Shown here: in pieces, positions 16,749 through 23,377 of the stretch
Layout: every line of letters starts with the position of its first letter
Numbering within the stretch: position 1 is the stretch's first letter
From: an uncultured Alphaproteobacteria bacterium
GTDB taxonomy: Bacteria > Pseudomonadota > Alphaproteobacteria > Caulobacterales > Parvularculaceae
Direction of reading: 5' to 3'
NCBI GenBank assembly: GCA_938003575.1
Contig: CALKYG010000378.1
Location: 1 to 31,248, forward strand
Length of the DNA stretch: 31,248 bases
Notes under the pieces: model-generated
What the model saw: the letters and a program-made list of their open reading frames with translations, nothing else
What the model was told of the DNA's origin: nothing
Database searches by the model: none
Program-made: the position numbers and the translations under genes

Positions 16749-17689
16749 GCGAGGCCGATTTCCCTCAGGCGCTGTTTAAGGAACGCGTCCGCAGTGATGG
16801 GCGGATATTTCGCACCGGACCCCTCACAGCCTGCAATGCACTCAAGAACGGCTTCGGAGTGCGGATGCATGAAAAACGGCATCGAGTAGCGCGAGACATT
16901 GGGGCCCTTCGGATTGACAACCCGATGGGTCGTCGCGGGAATGACGTCATTTGTCACCCGCGCCAGCATGTCGCCGGCGTCGACGATGAGGTTGTCGCGG
17001 TCCGTCTCAACCGAAAGCCACTTGCCGTCGCGATCCAGAAGTTCAAGTCCGGCGCCTTCCGCCGCGACAAGAATGGTGATGAGGTTGATGTCTTCATGCG
17101 CCGCCGCTCGCACCGCGTCAGGATCAGCGTTCGCCGGCACCGGCGGATAGTGGAGAAGGCGCAGGATGGAGTTGCCGTTTGTCGCCATCTTGCGAAAATA
17201 GTCTTCAGGAACGCCGAGCGAGGGAGCGAGCGCTGAAAGCATCGCAAAGCCCGCTTCTTCCAACGCGGCGTAGAGGTGCAGGAACGTCTCGCGAAAACGC
17301 GCGGGACGTTCCGGCCAGACATTTTGCGGATAAATGCCGGCGAGCGGCGAGGCGTGCGCGAATTCGCGCCCGACATGCCAGAACTCCTTAAGGTCGGCGA
17401 CTTTCGAGTCTTTCGCGTGTTCGCGCCCGAACGGGGTGTAGCCGCGCTGGCCGTCGGGTCCGGCGGCGTATCGCATCTTTTCTTCAACGGGCAGGTCGAA
17501 AAAGGCTTTCGACAATTCATAGGCCCGCGCCAGAAGGTCCGGGCTGACCGCATGGTCTTTCAGGATGATGAATCCGAAATACTGAAAGCCCTCCATCAGC
17601 GCCTCGATAAAATCGCGCCGTTCCGGCGGAGAACCCTCCGTGAATGATTTGAGGCTGAGTTCGGGGACCCGTTCGAACCGTCGAACCAT
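16745..17689 (-). CDS. Isopenicillin-N-synthase-like 2-oxoglutarate/Fe(II)-dependent oxygenase
   Basis: 314 residues. The N-terminal DIOX_N region (about 10-130) includes GFQYFGFIILKDHAV and AYELSKAFFDLPVEEKMRY. The 2OG-Fe(II) core has the iron triad His198-x-Asp200 (AAHEDINLIT) and His255 (TTHRVVNP), with the 2-oxoglutarate-binding RxS as Arg267-Tyr-Ser269. All catalytic residues are present, so it should be an active oxygenase. Members hydroxylate, desaturate or cyclise small molecules, and the substrate here is unknown. The ATG at 17689 follows GGAGAT at about 8 nt. It is the first gene of a three-gene minus-strand operon and diverges from flbT across 114 nt that must hold both promoters. 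Confidence 0.9.
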   Translation of the reverse strand: MVRRFERVPELSLKSFTEGSPPERRDFIEALMEGFQYFGFIILKDHAVSPDLLARAYELSKAFFDLPVEEKMRYAAGPDGQRGYTPFGREHAKDSKVADLKEFWHVGREFAHASPLAGIYPQNVWPERPARFRETFLHLYAALEEAGFAMLSALAPSLGVPEDYFRKMATNGNSILRLLHYPPVPANADPDAVRAAAHEDINLITILVAAEGAGLELLDRDGKWLSVETDRDNLIVDAGDMLARVTNDVIPATTHRVVNPKGPNVSRYSMPFFMHPHSEAVLECIAGCEGSGAKYPPITADAFLKQRLREIGLA

Positions 17690-17803
17690 GGCTTTTCATC
17701 TCCATTTTCCGGCATGAAGGCCCGCGTCTTTGGGGCAGTCAAGGCGGCAAAAGCGCTTTGTTAACCAAACCCGGATTTTATGGGGCTGGGCGGAGACGAA
17801 ACC

Positions 17804-18199
17804 ATGGCACTTAAACTGACTTTGAAGCCGGGAGAGAAAGTTGCGATCAACGGCGCCGTCGTCGTCAACGGCGAACGCCGGACTGAATTCGTCATCGAGA
17901 ACAAGGCGAGCATCCTGCGGGAGAGCGACATCATGCGCGCCGATGAGGCGACCACCCCCGCAAGACTGATCTACCTCCCTGTCATGCTCATGGCCCTCGA
18001 CCCGACTGCGCGAAAAGACGCGTTCGGCGAATTTGACCGCCGCATCACCGAATTTGCGGAGGTCGTCACGGATGTGGCCGCGCTCGGCCTTTGCCTCAAG
18101 ATATCCGCCGCCGTCGCCAACGGCGCCTATTACCGCGCGCTCGGCCATTGCCGCGCTCTGATCGAGTTTGAATCCGAAAGACTCTCCCATGTCGCATGA
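17804..18199 (+). CDS. flbT: Flagellin translation regulator FlbT
   Basis: 131 residues from the ATG at 17804, which has GGAGA about 8 nt upstream. An in-frame start at 17780 would add eight unconserved residues. The N-terminal family block is clear: LTLKPGEKVAINGAVVVNGE, then RRTEFVIENKASILRESDIM. The IYLPVMLMALDPTARK and RRITEFAEVV segments follow. FlbT is an alphaproteobacterial protein that acts on the 5' leader of flagellin mRNA, lowering its stability or translation until the hook-basal body is complete. It overlaps flaF by 11 nt, so the two are translated as a pair. The flagellin target lies 600 nt downstream. Confidence 0.95.
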   Translation: MALKLTLKPGEKVAINGAVVVNGERRTEFVIENKASILRESDIMRADEATTPARLIYLPVMLMALDPTARKDAFGEFDRRITEFAEVVTDVAALGLCLKISAAVANGAYYRALGHCRALIEFESERLSHVA

Positions 18200-18551
18200 A
18201 GCCTATCGCCGCGCGCAGAAGACGACTGAGCATCCGCGTGATTCCGAATACAGAGCCTTTTCGGAAGCGACGCGCCGCCTCCTTTCGGCGAAGGAGGAGG
18301 GGCACGAAGACCTGAAGCGCCTCATAGAGGCCATTCACCTCAACCGCACGCTTTGGGGCGCGCTTGCATCCGATTGCGCCGATCCGGCGAACAAGCTTCC
18401 GTCCGAAACCCGCGCGCTCATCATCTCGCTCGCGCGATGGGTGTCCGTTTATTCGAGCAATGTGATGCAGAACAGGGAAAGCGTCGATCCTTTGATTGAC
18501 GTCAACCGCATCATCATGGACGGCCTCGCCGGCAAGAAGCCTGCGGCATGA
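18189..18551 (+). CDS. flaF: Flagellar biosynthesis regulator/chaperone FlaF
   Basis: 120 residues beginning MSHEAYRRAQKTTEHPRDSEY. The body contains the FlaF pattern EYRAFSEATRRLLSAKEE, then HLNRTLWGALASDCADPANKLP and SLARWVSVYSSNVM. The family is restricted to alphaproteobacteria and is required for flagellin synthesis and secretion, working together with FlbT and binding flagellin. The start codon lies inside the end of flbT (11-nt overlap), with GAAAG just upstream. A non-ATG start at 18168 is possible but less like the family. A 250-nt regulatory gap with a sigma-54 promoter follows before flagellin. Confidence 0.94.
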   Translation: MSHEAYRRAQKTTEHPRDSEYRAFSEATRRLLSAKEEGHEDLKRLIEAIHLNRTLWGALASDCADPANKLPSETRALIISLARWVSVYSSNVMQNRESVDPLIDVNRIIMDGLAGKKPAA

Positions 18552-18637
18552 CGGAACTTTTCTGCCTATCGGCAAGTTTTGCCCGGCAATCGGCGCCGCT
18601 CGGCGCATAAAGTCGGTTTACAGATTATCAACCTTAC

Positions 18638-18653
18638 TTTCGCGACCGCGAAA
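18638..18653. promoter_or_regulatory. Inverted repeat upstream of the flagellin promoter (candidate activator site)
   Basis: TTTCGCG, AC, CGCGAAA form a perfect 7-bp dyad whose centre lies about 58 nt before the -24 element of the flagellin promoter. Sigma-54 promoters need an upstream enhancer-binding protein, which is FlbD in Caulobacter. A second, weaker dyad (GGCAA-GTT-TTGCC, 18571-18583) lies further upstream. I cannot confirm a match to known FlbD sites without an alignment. Confidence 0.4.
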
Positions 18654-18702
18654 ATCCGCCTGCGCCGGGGCTGACGTTAACTCTCCCCAATGATTTCTTA
18701 AC

Positions 18703-18718
18703 CGGCAGGTTACTTGCT
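18703..18718 (+). promoter_or_regulatory. Sigma-54 (RpoN) promoter of the flagellin gene
   Basis: CGGCAG-GTTAC-TTGCT matches the -24/-12 consensus TGGCAC-N5-TTGCW: GG and GC have the exact 12-nt offset, with mismatches at the first T and the final C of the -24 box. Transcription would start near 18729, leaving a leader of about 73 nt before the flagellin ATG. Late flagellar genes of Caulobacter-type bacteria use RpoN, so the placement agrees with the gene. Confidence 0.75.
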
Positions 18719-18801
18719 TTCATCATTCTGCCGGACGACGCCTCTGCGGGCGGTCCGGGGGAGCGAAGAATCGCTCTTGGACCCAGAAAGGGAGATGACC
18801 G

Positions 18802-19629
18802 ATGGTCAACAATGTTTCGACAAACCCCGGCGCACTCGTCGCTCTTCAGAATCTCAACCGCATTTCCGACCAGCTGAACGAAGTCCAGCGCCGCGTTTCG
18901 ACCGGCAAGGAAGTCTCGAGCGCAAAAGACAATCCGGCGCTCTATGCGCTCGCTCAAAAGCAGCGGGCCGAACTCGGCTCGATTGAATCCGTTCAGCAGG
19001 GCCTCAGGATCGGTTCATCGGCGGTCGATGTCGCGGTGGCCGCGGGCGAAGCCATTTCAGACATACTTGTCGAAATGCGCGCAATCGCGTCCCAGGCGTC
19101 CGATCCGGCGCTTGGCGCGAGCGAACGCCAGCTGCTCCAGGATCAGTATCTCTCGCTGGCCGATCAGATCGACCGCCTTGTCGACAGCGCGACGATCGGC
19201 GGCCGCAACCTTCTCGACGGCACGACGGCGTTGCTGTCGGTCAATGCGAGCACGGACGGCTCCTCGACGATCGACATTGACGGTTACGACCTGACCGACG
19301 CGTCGGTTCTGACGATCTCGCGCGACGCCTCAGATCTCGGCTCGGCCGCCGGCGCCGCAACTGAGCTTTCCGATATCGATACGTCGATCGACAACCTGAC
19401 GAGCGCGCTCGCCGCTCTCGGCGCGGGGTCGAAATCGCTCGATTTGCAGGGAAAGCTTTTGACGCGCGTTGCAGATGCTCTCGAAATCTCGATCGGCAAT
19501 CTCACTGATGCGGACCTCGCCAAGGAAAGCTCGCGCCTCCAGGCGCTGCAGGTTCAGCAGCAGCTTGCGATCCAGACCCTTTCGATCGCCAACGCTGCGC
19601 CGAACGCGATCCTCGCATTGTTCGCCTGA
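18802..19629 (+). CDS. Flagellin (short FljL/FljK type)
   Basis: 275 residues, the short flagellin class of Caulobacter-type bacteria that lacks most of the variable outer domain. The conserved N-terminal D0/D1 helices run from MVNNVSTNPGALVALQNLNR through RRVSTGKEVSSAKDNPALYALAQ to GLRIGSSAVDVAVAAGEAISDIL. The central region carries ADQIDRLVDSATIGGRNLLDG. The C-terminal D1/D0 helices end LQALQVQQQLAIQTLSIANAAPNAILALF, the usual export and polymerisation end. It is secreted by the flagellar type III system and polymerises as the filament. AGGGAG precedes the ATG by about 6 nt. A sigma-54 promoter lies about 85 nt upstream. FlbT, FlaF and a FlaG-like gene flank it. Confidence 0.97.
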   Translation: MVNNVSTNPGALVALQNLNRISDQLNEVQRRVSTGKEVSSAKDNPALYALAQKQRAELGSIESVQQGLRIGSSAVDVAVAAGEAISDILVEMRAIASQASDPALGASERQLLQDQYLSLADQIDRLVDSATIGGRNLLDGTTALLSVNASTDGSSTIDIDGYDLTDASVLTISRDASDLGSAAGAATELSDIDTSIDNLTSALAALGAGSKSLDLQGKLLTRVADALEISIGNLTDADLAKESSRLQALQVQQQLAIQTLSIANAAPNAILALFA

Positions 19630-19680
19630 TCGGCGCTCTGAATGCTTTCGCATCTGACCGGGTGCGGAGGCGGGCAGGGA

Positions 19681-20064
19681 ATGATGGAAGTGAACGCATT
19701 ATCGCAATCCCCCTCTGCGCCCCGGGCCGAACGGTCCGGGGACCAGCGGAACGCAGCGCTCGCCGAAAAGCGGCGAGAACTGACTCAGGACCACATCAAC
19801 CGCGCGGAGGATTCAAAAGCGCGGACCGCCGACCAGCTGGCGGAGTTGCGCGAAGCCGTCGCGCGGGTGATCGGCGCCAATACGCGTCTGTCAATCATGA
19901 GGTCCGCCGATTCGTCCGATTTCATTTACCGGGCGATCGACGTCGAGACCGGTGAGGTCGTCAACGAATGGCCGCAGGACGTCTTCGTTCAACTCATTCG
20001 AGGGGTCCGTGAAGATGTCCGGAATGATGTCAGCGCGGGTCTGATGCTTGATCAAATGGCCTGA
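19681..20064 (+). CDS. FlaG-like flagellar protein
   Basis: 127 residues. The charged, helical N-terminal half (AALAEKRRELTQDHINRAEDSKA) leads into the FlaG-like core: RLSIMRSADSSDFIYRAIDVETGEVVNEWPQDVFVQLI. This keeps the VxDxxTGEVVxxxP pattern of FlaG, with Trp before the proline where many homologues have Ile. FlaG proteins influence filament length and cap assembly; the exact biochemistry is unclear. Two ATGs (19681 and 19684) follow a GGAGG/GCAGGGA stretch, and either could be used. A longer frame from 19642 has no ribosome site. It lies 51 nt after flagellin on the same transcript and is followed by a terminator. Confidence 0.75.
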   Translation: MMEVNALSQSPSAPRAERSGDQRNAALAEKRRELTQDHINRAEDSKARTADQLAELREAVARVIGANTRLSIMRSADSSDFIYRAIDVETGEVVNEWPQDVFVQLIRGVREDVRNDVSAGLMLDQMA

Positions 20065-20097
20065 CCCGGGCCTGTCGATCTAGGGAACCCTCCCACT

Positions 20098-20132
20098 GCC
20101 CGGCGCGCAGTCGAAGCGGCCGGGCTTTTTTT
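20098..20132 (+). terminator. Rho-independent terminator of the flagellin-flaG transcript
   Basis: GCCCGGC (20098-20104) pairs perfectly with GCCGGGC (20119-20125) across a 14-nt loop, followed at once by seven T residues (20126-20132). This is the clearest intrinsic terminator in the window. It closes the flagellar block and isolates the LuxR-type gene that starts 29 nt later. Confidence 0.85.
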
Positions 20133-20161
20133 CTGGGCTGCTTTCGGCGAAGCTTCGAGTC

Positions 20162-20575
20162 ATGTGGAGGACGATCCTGCTTTACGGCCTCGCGCTCGGC
20201 GCACTGGCGTTTGCGCTTGAATGGCTCCAGTTCGGATATGTCGTTCGCGCGCAGTCCGCTGAAATCTATCTTCTCGCCGTCGCAGTCGCCTTCACCGCGC
20301 TCGGCCTATGGGCGGGCCGACGGCTTTCAGGGCGTCAATCCGCAAATCCGTTCGAAAAGAACTCGGCCGCGCTTTCGTCGCTCGGCGTCACCGATCGTGA
20401 GTACGAGGTGCTGACCCTTCTCGCGGAGGGGCTAGCCAACAAGGAAATCGCGCGGCGCCTCGCGCTGTCTCCGAACACCGTCAAATCGCATGTCGCCCGG
20501 CTCTATGAGAAACTCGGGGCGCAGCGCCGGACCCAGGCGGTGCAGAAGGCTCGCGAACTCTCGCTGATCCCCTGA
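20162..20575 (+). CDS. Membrane-anchored LuxR-type HTH transcriptional regulator
   Basis: 137 residues. Two hydrophobic helices (about 5-24 and 34-52) precede a linker and a LuxR/GerE DNA-binding domain at about 76-133: VTDREYEVLTLLAEGLANKEIARRLALSPNTVKSHVARLYEKLGA. The recognition helix SPNTVKSHVARLYEKL is intact. No receiver or autoinducer domain is present, so the signal is presumably sensed in or at the membrane (inference). The start ATG has only a weak upstream site. The coding region begins 29 nt after the flagellar terminator, so any own promoter must overlap it. A DUF4199 membrane protein follows on the same strand after two tandem hairpins, suggesting a functional pair. Confidence 0.85.
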   Translation: MWRTILLYGLALGALAFALEWLQFGYVVRAQSAEIYLLAVAVAFTALGLWAGRRLSGRQSANPFEKNSAALSSLGVTDREYEVLTLLAEGLANKEIARRLALSPNTVKSHVARLYEKLGAQRRTQAVQKARELSLIP

Positions 20576-20587
20576 GGGATGCTGACA

Positions 20588-20624
20588 TTCGGGCGGTTTT
20601 CCCGAAATCACCCGTTTGGGTGAT
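20588..20624. promoter_or_regulatory. Two back-to-back hairpins between the LuxR-type and DUF4199 genes
   Basis: TTCGGG-N7-CCCGAA (20588-20606) is followed without a gap by ATCACCC-GTTT-GGGTGAT (20607-20624). Both stems are perfect. No T-run follows, so they are more likely operators, an attenuation device or an mRNA-processing signal than a terminator. They lie about 60 nt before the DUF4199 start. Confidence 0.45.
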
Positions 20625-20685
20625 GGCAAGGCGGGCGGAGGCGGGTTCAAGTGCGCGTTATGCTTGCATCTAATGGGAGACGCGC

Positions 20686-21234
20686 ATGAACAGGATCGCA
20701 ATCATCTACGGCGCCATTTCCGGAACAATCGCCATCGGCGTCATCATAATCGGCGCCTTGGCGAAAAATGCCGGGAGCCATGACAGCGCGGCCTTCGGCT
20801 ACCTCATCATGGTGATCGCCCTGACCATGATCTTTATCGGCGTCAAAAGCTATCGCGACCGCAATCTCGGCGGCGTCATCAGGTTTGGTCCCGCGATGGC
20901 GCTTGGGGCGATGATCGCGGCCGTCGCCGGACTGTTCTATGTCGCCGGGTGGGAGGGCTATCTCGCCGCGACGGGAAACAGGTTCATCGAGGAATACGCC
21001 GCTGGCGTCATCGAGGCGAAAAAGGCGGCGGGCGTCGCCGGCGAGGCCCTGCAGTCGGAAATTGCGAAGATGGAGGCGATGAAGGCGAATTACGCCAATC
21101 CGTTTTTCCGCGTTCCAATGACGTTCCTTGAAATATTCCCGGTCGGAATCGTCATCGCCCTTATGTCGGCCGCCATCCTGCGCAACCCGAAAGCATTCCC
21201 GGCCCGCGCGCCCGCAGCCTCACGCCGCAATTGA
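20686..21234 (+). CDS. DUF4199 family membrane protein
   Basis: 182 residues with four hydrophobic segments at about 3-26, 36-54, 67-90 and 148-170. A soluble helical loop, IEEYAAGVIEAKKAAG to IAKMEAMKANYANP, lies between the third and fourth. The pattern fits DUF4199: the early SGTIAIGV helix, VIALTMIFIGVKSYRDRNLGGVIRFGPA, and the terminal PMTFLEIFPVGIVIALMSAAILR. GGGAGA lies about 5 nt before the ATG. Function is unknown. The LuxR-type regulator upstream, itself membrane-bound, is a likely partner or controller (inference). The ThDP enzyme follows 33 nt later and may be read through. Confidence 0.78.
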   Translation: MNRIAIIYGAISGTIAIGVIIIGALAKNAGSHDSAAFGYLIMVIALTMIFIGVKSYRDRNLGGVIRFGPAMALGAMIAAVAGLFYVAGWEGYLAATGNRFIEEYAAGVIEAKKAAGVAGEALQSEIAKMEAMKANYANPFFRVPMTFLEIFPVGIVIALMSAAILRNPKAFPARAPAASRRN

Positions 21235-21267
21235 CCCTCGGCAAGGGGCGAGAGCATAAGGGCGGCC

Positions 21268-22923
21268 ATGACAAGAAAGACCGCCGCCCGCCATCTTGTC
21301 GACGCCCTCGTGATGAACGGCGTCACACATGTCTTCTGCGTTCCAGGAGAGAGCTATCTCGCCGTACTGGACGCTCTGTATGACGTTCGCGACCGTATCA
21401 AGCTCATCGTCTGCCGGCATGAAGCCTCGGCCGCGAATATGGCCGAAGCCTATGGAAAGCTGACCGGCAGGCCGGGCGTTGTCATGGTGACGCGCGGACC
21501 GGGCGCAACGCAGGGATCCGTCGGCGTTCATACGGCGTTTCAGGACTCAACGCCGATGATCATGTTCATCGGCCAGGTGGCGCGCGACATGCTCGATCGC
21601 GAAGCGTTCCAGGAAATCGATTACCGCCGGATGTTCGGCCCTGTGGCGAAATGGGCGAGCGAAATAGATGTCGCGGCGCGTGCGGGAGAATATGTAAATC
21701 GCGCGTTCGCAACAGCGCAGAACGGCCGGCGAGGTCCGGTTGTGCTGTCGCTTCCTGAAGACATGCTGACAGAGGAAGCCGAGGCTGAACCGCTGCCGCC
21801 GGCGCCGGTCGCGATGGCCGCGCCCGATGAGCGCGCGCTCGAACGCCTGCGGGAGCATTTGGGCGGCGCTGAACGTCCGATGCTGCTTGTCGGCGGCGGC
21901 GGGTGGACGCATGACGCCGTCAATGATTTGAAGACCTTTGTTGAAGCGACGGGCCTTCCGGTCGCCGCGACATTCCGCTCGAAGGACCTTTTCGACAACC
22001 TCCATCCGCAATATGCAGGCGATGTCGGCATCGGCCCAAATCCGAAACTCGCCGAGCGCATTAAGGCGTCAGATCTCATCATCGCTTTTGGGCCGCGCCT
22101 CGGCGAGATGACGACATCAGGCTATGAACTGCTGAAAGCGCCCCTGGCGGGCCAGCCGCTAATCCATATCCATCCGGGAGCTGAAGAGCTTGGCCGCGTC
22201 TACACGCCGATCCTGGCGATCAACGCCGCGCCGGAAACGATGGCGCGTGCGCTGGCGGCGGAGCCTTGGACAATGGACGAGAACTGGCTGCAACAGGCCT
22301 ACGCGGCTCATTCCGAATTCGAGGCGTTTTCGAATCCGGTCTCGGTCAGCGAGGGCGTCAACCTCTCGGAAGTCTTTTCGTGGCTCGACAAAAACCTTCC
22401 AGACGACGCAATCATGTGCAACGGCGCCGGCAATTACGCGGCCTGGCTTCATCGTTTTTACCGGCACAAGGAATTCAAGACGCAGCTCGCCCCGACGTCA
22501 GGCGCCATGGGGTATGGTTTCCCCGCGGCGCTGGCGGCCAAGACGGTGTTCCCGAAGCGCGACGTCGTTTGCGCTGCAGGCGACGGATGCTTCATGATGG
22601 CCTCAAACGAGCTTGCGACCGCCGTTCAGTATGGCCTCAATGTCATCACAGTCGTTTCAAATAACTCCGTATACGGTACGATCCGCATGCACCAGGAACG
22701 GGAGTATCCGGCGCGCGTCTCGGGCACCGACCTGAAGAATCCGGATTTTGCGGCTTATGCGCGCTCTTTCGGAGCATTCGGCGCCGCTGTGACGAGGACG
22801 GAGGATTTTCCAGCGGCGTTCGCCGAAGCGAAGGCGAGCGGCTTGCCGGCGGTAATCGACCTCAAGACGTCCGCAAACGAGATCGCGCCGGGACGCACCA
22901 TCCAATCCCTGCGAAGAGGTTAG
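21268..22923 (+). CDS. Acetolactate-synthase-like thiamine-diphosphate-dependent enzyme
   Basis: 551 residues with the three-domain ThDP enzyme layout. The Pyr domain has the ThDP-activating glutamate at residue 52 in CRHEASAANMAEAYG and the RGPGATQGSVGVHTAFQDSTPM loop. The central domain begins near RPMLLVGGGGWTHDAV. The PP domain has the cofactor motif GDGCFMMASNELATAVQYGLNVITVVSNN (GDG at 438-440, NN at 465-466). The family covers acetolactate synthase, glyoxylate carboligase, sulfoacetaldehyde acetyltransferase and similar enzymes. No regulatory small subunit (ilvH) is adjacent and the valine pathway is absent, so a biosynthetic IlvB role is doubtful. The reaction cannot be assigned from sequence alone. 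Confidence 0.85.
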   Translation: MTRKTAARHLVDALVMNGVTHVFCVPGESYLAVLDALYDVRDRIKLIVCRHEASAANMAEAYGKLTGRPGVVMVTRGPGATQGSVGVHTAFQDSTPMIMFIGQVARDMLDREAFQEIDYRRMFGPVAKWASEIDVAARAGEYVNRAFATAQNGRRGPVVLSLPEDMLTEEAEAEPLPPAPVAMAAPDERALERLREHLGGAERPMLLVGGGGWTHDAVNDLKTFVEATGLPVAATFRSKDLFDNLHPQYAGDVGIGPNPKLAERIKASDLIIAFGPRLGEMTTSGYELLKAPLAGQPLIHIHPGAEELGRVYTPILAINAAPETMARALAAEPWTMDENWLQQAYAAHSEFEAFSNPVSVSEGVNLSEVFSWLDKNLPDDAIMCNGAGNYAAWLHRFYRHKEFKTQLAPTSGAMGYGFPAALAAKTVFPKRDVVCAAGDGCFMMASNELATAVQYGLNVITVVSNNSVYGTIRMHQEREYPARVSGTDLKNPDFAAYARSFGAFGAAVTRTEDFPAAFAEAKASGLPAVIDLKTSANEIAPGRTIQSLRRG

Positions 22924-22933
22924 GCGACAGCTC

Positions 22934-23128
22934 TCAGGCGACTGGCCGACCTATCCTGTTGAGAGTGTCAAATTCGTCGATCAGCTTGCGGCCGTCCGGC
23001 GTCGGCTCGCCCTTTTGATCGAGCCACCGATGGGCGATCGCCGCCTGCAACGCCAGATCGTCCGCATCGACCCCGTCGAGCTGGCGCACGAATTTCAGGA
23101 TATTCTTCGCGATGGCGTCGTCCGTCAC
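22934..23128 (-). CDS. Small conserved-looking helical protein, function unknown
   Basis: 64 residues, acidic and mostly helical: an N-terminal helix with AKNILKFVRQLDGV, a middle segment LALQAAIAHRWLDQKG, and a C-terminal segment TPDGRKLIDEFDTLNRI. The start is GTG with GGGAG about 6 nt upstream, a good ribosome site, which together with codon use supports a real gene. It converges on the ThDP enzyme gene with a 10-nt gap and diverges from gabT. No signal peptide or membrane segment is seen. I do not recognise the family. Confidence 0.6.
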   Translation of the reverse strand: MTDDAIAKNILKFVRQLDGVDADDLALQAAIAHRWLDQKGEPTPDGRKLIDEFDTLNRIGRPVA

Positions 23129-23231
23129 GCGGCTCTCCCTTGAACGATCAAACCAGCCAGTCGAAACGCATTAGCCGAAACGGCCAGTCATCTTCGCTAA
23201 ATTGGTACGCCTACGTCAAAACGCGACCTGG

Positions 23232-23259
23232 CTGATTACACACTCAATTCGCGAATCAG
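23232..23259. promoter_or_regulatory. Nested dyads upstream of gabT
   Basis: CTGATT and AATCAG are inverted repeats separated by 16 nt (23232-23259), and the downstream arm overlaps a perfect 10-bp palindrome ATTCGCGAAT (23247-23256). The site lies about 120 nt before the aminotransferase start, in a 249-nt gap without other genes, so it could be an operator for gabT or for the small minus-strand gene. Function is inference. Confidence 0.35.
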
Positions 23260-23377
23260 GCAAGCAGCGCGTGCAACCGGAAGGGCGTCGAGACGTCGCG
23301 CCCCCTGCAAAGTGGCGTCAAACGTGTTAAAGGGCCGCCGCATCGGCCCAAAAACCCCGTAAAATCAGGCGAAAATC

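Noticed and set aside
18678..18702. Two TTAA motifs before the flagellin promoter as a CtrA site
   Set aside because: A full CtrA site needs TTAA-N7-TTAA. Here the two copies are 17 nt apart, so at best they are half sites.
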